Both the position numbers and the translations under genes were made by a program. The notes beneath the pieces were generated by a model that was given only the letters and a program-made list of their open reading frames with translations, did not search any database and was not told where the DNA came from. Source: DASSUC01 sp035649895 (lineage in GTDB: Bacteria; Actinomycetota; Actinomycetes; Mycobacteriales; Micromonosporaceae). From it: a stretch of 19,708 bases of DNA. This document shows positions 1 through 8,615 of this stretch, piece after piece (the first letter of the stretch is position 1; each line of letters opens with the position of its first letter). Location of the stretch: contig DASRIS010000013.1 in NCBI GenBank assembly GCA_035649895.1, positions 1 through 19,708 of the forward strand, in the 5' to 3' direction.

Positions 1-414
1 TGGTGAAAACGAAGATCATCAAGAACGGCGGGCGCACACCTACCTCTGGACACGCCGCCGCTACCCACTACCCCACGTGACTACCGAGACTCACCGCGCG
101 TACGCAACTCGATACACAATCCAGCCAACTGCGAAGAGCCAAAAATACAGCCTGTTGTGACGCGATGGACTGAGTGCGACGAGTGGGTCAAGTGTCCAAG
201 AAAGCTTTCTCGGGGCAAGGGATGACGGCGGGCGGGACTAGAGTTAGCGTCAGAAATACTTCATCGGTTCCACTGGCGAGGAGGAGCGCAACTTTCATGG
301 TTCCGGTCGTACCGCGGGGAGAGGCATAGGCAGCGTGGCCTGGCCGAAGTTCCTGGCCACTGCCCGCCGGCACCGCCGGAGGCTCACCACAGAACGACCG
401 TGGGGAGGTCAAGC
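1..414. other. Non-coding leader region upstream of hpf
   Basis: No convincing gene is visible in these bases. The first ~190 bases are unusually A/C-rich with low third-position GC in every frame. Open frames here, including one running off the left edge to a stop near 160, have no recognisable protein signature. A ten-codon frame (ATG at 297, TAG at 327-329) follows an AGGAGG at 279-284, but the 12-nt gap is long and the peptide is not recognised. A comF-type phosphoribosyltransferase, often found before hpf in actinobacteria, is not present here. The region most likely carries the hpf promoter. Confidence 0.5.
234..248 (+). promoter_or_regulatory. Possible DevR/DosR-like half-conserved box upstream of hpf
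   Basis: The sequence GGGACTAGAGTTAGC has a perfect left half-site (GGGACT), a 2-nt centre and a partial right half (AGT of AGTCCC) when compared with the DevR/DosR dormancy box GGGACT-WW-AGTCCC. A weak -10-like AATACT lies at 255-260. Hibernation factors are known to be dormancy- or hypoxia-induced in several actinobacteria, which makes the location plausible. The right half is poor, and the spacing to the -10-like hexamer is not the usual -35 overlap, so this may be chance. Confidence 0.22.
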
Positions 415-1107
415 GTGGATATTGTTGTGAAGGGTCGAAACGTAGAGGTTCCTGCCCACTACCGTGCACACGTCGCCGAGAAGCTTCACAAGGTTGAACG
501 CTACGACCACAAGCTGATGCGCGTTGAGGTGGAGCTGTTCCACGAGCGCAACCCGAGGCAGTCCGACTACTGCCAGCGCGTGGAGATCACGTGCTGGTCG
601 CGCGGGCCCGTAGTCCGTGCCGAAGCCTGCGCCCCTGACTTCTACAGCGCGCTGGACAACGCCCTGGCCAAGCTGGACACCCGGCTGCGCCGCGCCGCTG
701 ACCGGCGCCGCGTGCACCGCGGCCGGCACGCCCCGATCTCCGTCGCGGCGGCGACTGCCTCGCTGCGCACGGACCTCTTCGAGCCTGAGCCGATGGGCAC
801 CGCCGGGCGGTCCAGCGGCCGCGTCACCAGGTCCAACGGCCGCAGCAACGGCCGTTCCACCGGGGACCCCGCGGCAGCGGCCAGCGCCGGCGTAGCGGTC
901 GACATCGAGGTGGACGACTACCAGCCCTGGCATATCGCGCGGAAGAAGGAGCACCCGGCGCGTCCGATGAGCGTCGATGACGCGCTCTTCCAGATGGAGC
1001 TGGTCGGGCACGACTTCTACCTGTTCCTGGACAAGGAGTCGGGCAAGCCGAGCGTCGTCTACCGCCGCAAGGGCTACGACTACGGGGTGATCTGCCTGGC
1101 GGCGTGA
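415..1107 (+). CDS. hpf: Long-form ribosome hibernation promoting factor (HPF)
   Basis: This 230-residue protein is a long-form HPF, which in the family dimerises 70S ribosomes into inactive 100S particles in stationary phase or stress. The N-terminal S30AE domain spans about residues 1-100, beginning MDIVVKGRNVEV, with the basic ribosome-contacting surface typical of the family. A Ser/Gly/Arg-rich linker covers about 130-165. The C-terminal dimerisation domain lies at about 175-225 and contains VDDALFQMELVGHDFYLFLD and a conserved VVYRRKGYDYGVI ending. The GTG at 415 was chosen because GGGGAGG (402-408) lies 6 nt upstream; an earlier in-frame GTG at 400 would place that site inside the gene. 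Its last 28 bases overlap the 3' end of the convergent acetyltransferase gene. Length and domain order are normal for the family. Confidence 0.95.
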   Translation: MDIVVKGRNVEVPAHYRAHVAEKLHKVERYDHKLMRVEVELFHERNPRQSDYCQRVEITCWSRGPVVRAEACAPDFYSALDNALAKLDTRLRRAADRRRVHRGRHAPISVAAATASLRTDLFEPEPMGTAGRSSGRVTRSNGRSNGRSTGDPAAAASAGVAVDIEVDDYQPWHIARKKEHPARPMSVDDALFQMELVGHDFYLFLDKESGKPSVVYRRKGYDYGVICLAA

Positions 1108-2186
1108 GGCCGCTGGGCGGCCAGGTCCGCCGGCGTGAGGACGTACCGCAGGTCACGGCGGAAGCCGGCTCTCTCCAGCACCCGTTGTGAGGCGACGTTG
1201 GTCGCCGCTGTACCGGCGACCAACCGGTCCGTCCCCGGCTGGGCCAGCGCCCACGCGGTGACCAGCTGCAACGCGCGGGTCGCGTAGCCGCGTCCGCGCC
1301 AGCTGGGCAGCAGGGCGTAGCCGACCATGGCCTGGCCGGTCACCGGCTCCCCGTGGTAGACGCCGATCTCGCCGGCCCAGCCGCCGCTTGCCGCGTCGAG
1401 GATCACCAGGTCGGCCCGCTCACCGGCGAGCCACCAGTTTGCCGCGAGCGCGCAGGCGCGTACCACGTCGGCGGGCGACGGTACGGCCGGCGGCAGGCTG
1501 GTGGCGACGACGTCGGGCAGCGTACGCAGGGCGTACAGCTGCTCGGCGTCCTCGGCGGCGAGCGGGCGCAGCCGGACCACCCCGTCGGTGAGCTGGTGGC
1601 CGGGCAGGTCGGGCAGGCGCCGCGGGGCCGGCCCGGGCGGGTCGGCCGGGAGGCGGGCGTAGGCGACCAGGTCGTGCCGCCCGCCGTCGCGGCTGGCGGC
1701 GGCGCCCCGGCGGACGCCCTCGCGCTGGTATCCGGCGCTCAGCGCCACCCGCTGGCTCGGCACGTTCTCCAGCTCGGTGAGCAGCTCCAACCGGGCGAAA
1801 CCATGACCGAACGCCCAGTCGGTCAGCGCCACGGTGGCCGCCGTCGCCACCCCCCGCCGCCTGGCCCAGGGGGCGACCCAGTAGCCGACCTCGCCCTGCG
1901 CCCGCTCGCCGACGACCCGGTTGATGCCGGTGCCGCCGATCAGCCGGTCCGTCCGCGGGTCCGCGATCGCGCAGGCCAGCCCGCCGGCGGCACGCGCGGT
2001 CGCGGACCCTTCGTTGATCCACCAGCGGGCGTCGTCAAGGGTGTACGGGTCGGGCAGCATCGGCAGGAAGCGACGGTTCAGCGGGTCGTTGCAGGCGGTC
2101 GCGACGTCCGGAGCGTCGGAGTCGCGCAGCGGGCGCAGGCGCACGCCGCGGCCTTCGATGGCCTCCACGGGCAGCGCGGTCACCAC
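1080..2186 (-). CDS. Tandem two-domain GNAT N-acetyltransferase
   Basis: This 368-residue protein contains two consecutive GCN5-related N-acetyltransferase domains, a RimJ/RimL-like arrangement. Domain 1 (about residues 12-180) carries the acetyl-CoA pyrophosphate-binding motif RRRGVA at 109-114, followed by NVPSQRVALSAGY (141-153). Domain 2 (about 200-355) repeats the pattern with RGRGYA at 297-302 and NVASQRVLERAGF (330-342). Both domains keep the key glycines, so both may bind acetyl-CoA. The acceptor substrate cannot be predicted: ribosomal proteins, amino acids or small amines are all possible. Two consecutive GTG codons (2186 and 2183) follow a GGAG on the minus strand (2192-2195); the second has better spacing (8 nt). 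The gene converges on hpf and overlaps its end by 28 nt. Confidence 0.85.
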   Translation of the reverse strand: MVTALPVEAIEGRGVRLRPLRDSDAPDVATACNDPLNRRFLPMLPDPYTLDDARWWINEGSATARAAGGLACAIADPRTDRLIGGTGINRVVGERAQGEVGYWVAPWARRRGVATAATVALTDWAFGHGFARLELLTELENVPSQRVALSAGYQREGVRRGAAASRDGGRHDLVAYARLPADPPGPAPRRLPDLPGHQLTDGVVRLRPLAAEDAEQLYALRTLPDVVATSLPPAVPSPADVVRACALAANWWLAGERADLVILDAASGGWAGEIGVYHGEPVTGQAMVGYALLPSWRGRGYATRALQLVTAWALAQPGTDRLVAGTAATNVASQRVLERAGFRRDLRYVLTPADLAAQRPHAARQITP

Positions 2187-2319
2187 ACGATCTCCAGTGG
2201 CTCCATCTCGCCATCGTGCAACAGGGGTGAGAGCCGCCCCAACCCAGCCGGGCGGTCTGCCTCAACCAGTAGGGCGGCGTCCTTTTCATCACGAACGTGG
2301 CTAGGGGCGACAACGCGAC

Positions 2320-2349
2320 TGCCGATCGCCGTGAGGATCCGCCTACGAT
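2320..2349 (+). promoter_or_regulatory. Candidate secA promoter
   Basis: TACGAT at 2344-2349 fits the actinobacterial -10 pattern TANNNT. A weak -35-like TGCCGA lies at 2320-2325 with an 18-nt spacer. This would give a 5' UTR of about 27 nt that includes the AGGGGAG ribosome-binding site at 2367-2373. Confidence 0.35.
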
Positions 2350-2382
2350 AGGTCGGCAGACTGTCTAGGGGAGCGCTGACCC

Positions 2383-5214
<2,832 letters not shown>

Positions 5215-5245
5215 CCGCCTCCGGAGCTCCTCCGCCGGCCTTACC

Positions 5246-5277
5246 CGTCTCTGCCGCGACTCGTCTCTGTCGCGCAG
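5246..5277. repeat. Two-copy 16-bp tandem repeat downstream of secA
   Basis: CGTCTCTGCCGCGACT (5246-5261) is followed directly by CGTCTCTGTCGCGCAG (5262-5277). The copies match at about 13 of 16 positions. The repeat sits in the 116-bp gap between the convergent secA and Rv3235-family genes. No function is evident. Confidence 0.6.
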
Positions 5278-5289
5278 ACCGAGCACCGC

Positions 5290-5314
5290 GCCCAGCCGCT
5301 CACGCGCGCTGGGC
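5290..5314. terminator. Possible shared hairpin between convergent genes
   Basis: GCCCAGC (5290-5296) and GCTGGGC (5308-5314) form a perfect 7-bp stem with an 11-nt loop. It lies between the secA stop and the end of the convergent gene at 5331. There is no U-tract, as is usual for actinobacterial hairpin terminators, so the terminator role is tentative. Confidence 0.3.
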
Positions 5315-5330
5315 CGCGGTGTCCGGTCGC

Positions 5331-6056
5331 TCACACCACCTGGGCGACGGTGCACAGCCAGCTCGCTCGGGTCTGCTCCAGCCGTAGCGCCACGGCGAAG
5401 ACGCACTCGCCCCGACCCAGCACTGCGGCCACCTCGACGGCGCCGGTGCGGGGCTCGCACACCCGCAGCTCGCGCAGCCGGAACCGGTGCGCCCGCGGGC
5501 CGGTGACCGCCCGGGTGCCCCGCCGGGCCGCCCGGGCCACCTCGTCCGTGACGGCCGCGAACGCGCTCGGCAGGGTCAGCCGCCGCAGGTGCCCGGCCGG
5601 CCGGTAGCCGTCGAGGACCTCCAGCAGGACCGCCAGAAACCTGCGCACGGCGATCCTGGCCTCCGACGGCCCGCCGCGCGGCAGCACCGCCGGGCCGCCC
5701 GCGGGCGCCGGCTGGGCCGTGCACGCCGACTGGCCCGAGAGTGCTGGGTGGCCGGCGATTGCCGGGTGGTGGCCTGCGGCCGCGTGGTGGCCGGCGAGTG
5801 CCGGGGATGCTGACAGCGCCGGCTGGCGTTCGGCCGCCGGCTGGGTCGCGGGCGGTCGTGGGCCTGGAAGGTCTGCCGGAGGCGGCCACTCCAGCGGCAG
5901 CCGCGGCGGCGCCTCCTGCCGGGCCAGCCACGGCTCGGGCGCGTGCTCGTCGTCGTACGGCGGGTCGATGCGGGGTGCGGGAAGCACGGTGACCAGGGGG
6001 ATCGGCCGGACCGGGAACCGGGATGAGCGGGCGCGGACAGCGACAGGCGCGGACAT
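5331..6056 (-). CDS. Rv3235 family protein
   Basis: This 241-residue protein matches the actinobacterial family named after Mycobacterium Rv3235, which is encoded close to secA; no biochemical function is established. The conserved part is the C-terminal ~100 residues: a helix with RRFLAVLLEVLDGYRPAGHL, then LRELRVCEPRTGAVEVAAVL, and a closing segment FAVALRLEQTRASWLCTVAQVV. The N-terminal ~130 residues are Pro/Ala-rich and probably disordered, with degenerate GHHPA/GHPAL units. ATG at 6056 was chosen because a strong GGAGG lies 5 nt upstream on the minus strand; an open frame extends to 6125 but is poorly supported. The gene follows the HTH gene on the same strand (127-nt gap) and converges on secA. 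Synteny suggests, but does not show, a link to export or division. Confidence 0.8.
   Translation of the reverse strand: MSAPVAVRARSSRFPVRPIPLVTVLPAPRIDPPYDDEHAPEPWLARQEAPPRLPLEWPPPADLPGPRPPATQPAAERQPALSASPALAGHHAAAGHHPAIAGHPALSGQSACTAQPAPAGGPAVLPRGGPSEARIAVRRFLAVLLEVLDGYRPAGHLRRLTLPSAFAAVTDEVARAARRGTRAVTGPRAHRFRLRELRVCEPRTGAVEVAAVLGRGECVFAVALRLEQTRASWLCTVAQVV
5747..5805. repeat. 39-bp-period internal repeat in the Rv3235-family gene
   Basis: GGTGGCCGGCGATTGCCGGG (5747-5766) recurs at 5786-5805 with one mismatch, at a spacing of 39 bp, that is 13 codons. It encodes the His/Ala/Gly/Pro repeats of the predicted disordered N-terminal region and is likely to vary in copy number. Confidence 0.65.
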
Positions 6057-6080
6057 CGGCTCCTCCGACCATGATCTTGA

Positions 6081-6100
6081 GTTTGCTTTCGTTTGCCTCC
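6081..6100 (-). promoter_or_regulatory. 10-bp direct repeat before the Rv3235-family gene
   Basis: GTTTGCTTTC (6081-6090) and GTTTGCCTCC (6091-6100) form a head-to-tail repeat at one helical turn. It lies in an AT-richer patch 25 nt or more upstream of the ATG at 6056. A TTGACG -35-like hexamer lies further upstream on the minus strand. The arrangement suits a protein that binds direct repeats, such as a BldC-like regulator; this is inference only. Confidence 0.3.
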
Positions 6101-6183
6101 GATAGTTTCCGTTCATGATGACCAACTCGTCAAGACAACTGGCGGACCAGGATCGCGGGCGGGACCAAGATGGCTGGCGAGAT

Positions 6184-6408
6184 CTAGTCCGGCTCGCCCA
6201 CTAGCGGGTTCTCCGCCACCCAGGCCTTCGTCTCCGCATACTTCTGCTGGATGTACTCCTCAAGGACAGAGCGCTCGACCCGCCACTGCCCACGACCGCC
6301 GATCTTGATGGCGGGTAGCTCGCCGCTGCGCACCATGTGGTAGACCTGTGACACCGAGACGTTCAGCTCCTCGGCGACATCGGCGAGCTGCAGGAATCGA
6401 CCAGCCAT
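6184..6408 (-). CDS. Small MerR/excisionase-type helix-turn-helix DNA-binding protein
   Basis: This 74-residue protein is almost entirely a winged helix-turn-helix of the excisionase/BldC type (HTH_17-like). The recognition region is LADVAEELNVSVSQVYHMVR (residues about 8-27), followed by the wing IKIGGRGQWRVERSVLEEYI (about 35-54). The short acidic tail ends in VGEPD. Proteins of this type bind DNA as small, often head-to-tail assembled regulators. The ATG at 6408 has no strong ribosome-binding site (only a GAG a few bases upstream), but upstream extension would run out of the conserved domain. The gene is transcribed divergently from the DUF6912-like gene and lies upstream of, and co-directional with, the Rv3235-family gene. 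No phage or integrase genes are nearby, so a host regulator is more likely than an excisionase. Confidence 0.85.
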   Translation of the reverse strand: MAGRFLQLADVAEELNVSVSQVYHMVRSGELPAIKIGGRGQWRVERSVLEEYIQQKYAETKAWVAENPLVGEPD

Positions 6409-6489
6409 TGGCTCAGTTTGCCATCGATAGCCTGCGGTGGTCGTGAGTAGGCGACCCACGACACGCCGATGAGGGGCCCGCCGCGCTGC

Positions 6490-6502
6490 CGGGTAGTACC
6501 CG
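6490..6502. promoter_or_regulatory. 13-bp palindrome in the HTH/DUF6912 divergent region
   Basis: CGGGTAGTACCCG is a perfect palindrome around a central base. It lies 26 nt before the GTG at 6529, just upstream of the AAAGGAG site. A second inverted pair, GTCGTG (6440-6445) and CACGAC (6457-6462), is in the same 120-bp divergent region. Either could be an operator for the adjacent HTH protein. Confidence 0.35.
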
Positions 6503-6528
6503 ACGAAGTCCTCAGCTAAAGGAGTCCG

Positions 6529-7059
6529 GTGACCGGTCCGTACCTTCGGGTCTACCTGCCCGCCACGCTGCCTGTTCTCCGCCAGCTGCGCGCCCGGGGC
6601 GAGCTCGGGCCGCCGCCGCTCACCGGGCATGCCGTGACACCCGCCTTGCGCGAGTGGTACGCCGAGGGCGACGAGGAGGAGCTCGAGTACATCGCCTTCA
6701 CCCGCGCCGCCCAGGAGGCACTGCGGCTGCTGCGCCACGATCCCTCGGCCCCGCGCCGGCGGGTCGTCGTCTCCGTCGACGTCTCCCCTGCCCTGGCCGA
6801 GCGGCACGACGCTGACCTGGGCTCCAGCATGGTCCGGCTGACCGCGCCCGTACCGCGGACCGCGGTGGCAGCCCTCCACGTGGACGGCGCTGGTGCCGAG
6901 GCCGACGTGGCGGCCGCGGCCGATGTCGTGGATGCGGCCGCGGCCGGCGACCCGGACGCACAGTTCACCGTGGACGGCGCAGAGGACCACGAGCTTGAGT
7001 GGTACGACATCGGCGAGCTTGACCACGTCGCCGACGAGCTCGGCCCCCGTCAGCCGTGA
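6529..7059 (+). CDS. DUF6912 family protein (actinobacterial conserved hypothetical)
   Basis: This 176-residue protein resembles the actinobacterial DUF6912 family, found next to secA and HTH genes; its function is unknown. It begins with a short beta-strand segment PYLRVYLPATLPVLRQL, then a region with LTGHAVTPALREWYAEGDEEELEYIAFTRAAQEALRLL (read in two parts) and an alternating strand VVVSVDVSP. The C-terminal half is strongly acidic and Ala/Asp-rich, ending HELEWYDIGELDHVADEL. There is no signal peptide or membrane segment, so it is predicted to be cytoplasmic. The GTG at 6529 has AAAGGAG (6518-6524) 4 nt upstream. Its last 10 bases overlap the convergent membrane-protein gene. The family assignment rests on recalled sequence style and synteny, so it is only moderately certain. 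Confidence 0.75.
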   Translation: MTGPYLRVYLPATLPVLRQLRARGELGPPPLTGHAVTPALREWYAEGDEEELEYIAFTRAAQEALRLLRHDPSAPRRRVVVSVDVSPALAERHDADLGSSMVRLTAPVPRTAVAALHVDGAGAEADVAAAADVVDAAAAGDPDAQFTVDGAEDHELEWYDIGELDHVADELGPRQP

Positions 7060-8246
7060 CCGTGCTGGCTGGTACCCCAGTCCTGGCCGGGCTGGCCGGC
7101 ATTCCGGTCTGGTCGGCCCTGGGCGGGCGCCATGGGCTCGTCCGCCGGCTCCGCGGCCCGTGCCGGCAGCGTGCGCCCGAACGCGACCACGGCCACGATC
7201 GCGCCGAGGAACAGCACGACGAGCGCGTGGTTCAGCCGCGCACTGCCAGCCAGGCGCAAGGCGGTACGGTCCAGCGTGCTGACCGAGCCGGCCAGCTCCA
7301 GCAGCCGGGCCCCGCCGAACCGGGTGACCGCCTCGGCGAGCAGCAGTACGACCCCCGGGGTTGCCCCCGCGGCCAGGTAGCCGGGCCAGGACGCGCCGGC
7401 CGGAGCGCAAGCGCGCCGCCGCGCCCGGCGCAGGTGCCAGAACGCGACCAGCCCGGCGGTTACGCCGCTGGCCAGGGCCTCAGTCAGCGCGAACCAGCCG
7501 GCTGCGCTGAGCCGGGACGGCGCGGACTCACCTGCCCCGAACACGGTGAGCAGGGGGTCCTTGAACAGGCGCAGCACAAACCCGATGACGAGCACGGTGA
7601 GCGCCGCGGTGAGCCCGGCCGCGGCGACCGTCGTGGGCCGGACCGCGCCGAGTGCCCCGCCCACACCTCCAGCGACGCAGACGGCGAGCGCGAGCACCGC
7701 TACCGAGGAGTGGGTGCCGTACCCGACCATGATCCCCACCCCGCCAAGGCCGGCGGTGAGCAGGCCGGCCAGGACCGCGGTCCCGACGCGCGCCGCGGGC
7801 CGGACCATCCATGCTGGTCGCCGCGCGGCGAGCGCACCCAGCGCGGTGAGCCCGGACACCGCACCCGCCAGCAGGCTGGTCGCGATGACTATCGGCAGCG
7901 CGATCGCGGCCGTGATCAAGGCGAAGTCTGGGTTCGCCATGATCGAGGCGTGGGCGACCAGGAGCACGGCCGCAAGCCAGGCGACCCCGAGAGCGAGGAG
8001 CAAGCCGGTACGCGGCTGCGCCCCGATCGTGGCGTCGAGCCTGTCATCGGCCCCGGCCCCGGCCCCGGCCCCGGCTCCGGCTCCGGCTCCGGCCCCGCCA
8101 TCGGCCCCGGCCCCGGCCCCGCCATCGGCTCCGGCTCCGGCTCCGGCCTCGGGTCCATCCCCGGCCCTGGCTCCCGGCTCGGGTTCAAGCTCAGGCGCGG
8201 GCGCGGTGGAGGCCGCCGCGGTGTCGCCGGCGGTGGTCTCGGTCAT
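7050..8246 (-). CDS. Polytopic membrane protein with Gly-Ala low-complexity N-terminus
   Basis: I do not recognise a specific family for this 398-residue protein. Residues 1-80 are hydrophilic and low-complexity, with a Gly-Ala repeat at about 31-66. About eight hydrophobic segments follow (near 81-101, 107-130, 154-175, 180-201, 208-227, 251-270, 287-306 and 350-370). A basic loop HLRRARRRACAP follows the sixth segment, and a hydrophilic Pro/Gln/Gly-rich tail ends in HGHG. The long N-terminal extension has no signal peptide and is probably cytoplasmic. ATG at 8246 has AAGGAGA about 6 nt upstream on the minus strand. The gene overlaps the end of the DUF6912-like gene by 10 nt (convergent). 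It could be a small transporter or a lineage-specific integral membrane protein; no catalytic motif is visible. Confidence 0.75.
   Translation of the reverse strand: MTETTAGDTAAASTAPAPELEPEPGARAGDGPEAGAGAGADGGAGAGADGGAGAGAGAGAGAGAGADDRLDATIGAQPRTGLLLALGVAWLAAVLLVAHASIMANPDFALITAAIALPIVIATSLLAGAVSGLTALGALAARRPAWMVRPAARVGTAVLAGLLTAGLGGVGIMVGYGTHSSVAVLALAVCVAGGVGGALGAVRPTTVAAAGLTAALTVLVIGFVLRLFKDPLLTVFGAGESAPSRLSAAGWFALTEALASGVTAGLVAFWHLRRARRRACAPAGASWPGYLAAGATPGVVLLLAEAVTRFGGARLLELAGSVSTLDRTALRLAGSARLNHALVVLFLGAIVAVVAFGRTLPARAAEPADEPMAPAQGRPDRNAGQPGQDWGTSQHGHG
8045..8152. repeat. Hexanucleotide GGCCCC/GGCTCC repeat tract
   Basis: The tract is built of GGCCCC and GGCTCC hexamers, grouped into three super-units that each begin CATCGG (near 8045, 8099 and 8123). 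It lies inside the N-terminal coding region of the membrane protein and encodes its Gly-Ala repeat. The period of six keeps the frame when units are gained or lost. It leaves all reading frames open, which produces spurious open frames on the plus strand. Confidence 0.85.
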
Positions 8247-8615
8247 CGTGCTCTCCTTGCTGCGGCGCTGGTTGCGGGAGCCGGGTCGGCCGCGGCGAGG
8301 CGAGCGGTCGGCGCGGATCTAGGCGGATGCGGATGTAGGTGGATGTAGTGAGCGCCGGCCGGCAGAGCCGATCGGCCGGTGTCCAGGTGGCCGGGCCCCA
8401 AGCCCGACCGGGCCCGGCGTCGCTGGTCCGGATGATGCAGGTCCGGACGCCGCTGGTCGGGCTCTTCGTCCGTGCCCAGGGTACGCACGCCCCGGTCACC
8501 CTCGGTTCGGCCGGTCCTCGCTACCACCGGTGCGTGCGAGGATGGGAGTGGTCCGTTCCGCCGCAGGCGGGGGCCGACCTCGCCGCCGCCGTCGAGACCT
8601 GTCAGGGAGCCAGCG
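8247..8615. other. Divergent intergenic region between the membrane protein gene and pruA
   Basis: This 369-bp stretch has no convincing gene. It holds the ribosome-binding sites of both flanking genes. Near 8320-8345 there is a GGATG-rich purine run. A 7-bp inverted repeat GTCCGGA / TCCGGAC with a 9-nt loop lies at about 8427-8449. Two copies of CGCTGGTC flank it. I see no clear -35/-10 pair for pruA. Confidence 0.45.

Noticed and set aside
2..160. Open frame running in from the left edge and ending near 160
   Set aside because: Codon third positions are not GC-biased as in all real genes here, and the translation shows no recognisable motif.
188..469. Minus-strand 93-codon frame across the hpf leader and start
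   Set aside because: It overlaps the hpf start and its ribosome-binding site, has no domain signature, and looks like chance in GC-rich DNA.
6184..6408. HTH protein as a phage excisionase marking a mobile element
   Set aside because: No integrase, attachment repeat or phage gene is nearby, and the gene sits in a conserved chromosomal secA neighbourhood.
8045..8152. CRISPR-like array
   Set aside because: It is a simple hexamer repeat inside a coding region without unique spacers.
7056..8348. Long plus-strand frames opposite the membrane protein, with Gly-Pro or Pro-Ala repeats
   Set aside because: They arise from the hexanucleotide tract, which keeps all frames open. Only the minus-strand frame gives plausible membrane helices and a ribosome-binding site.
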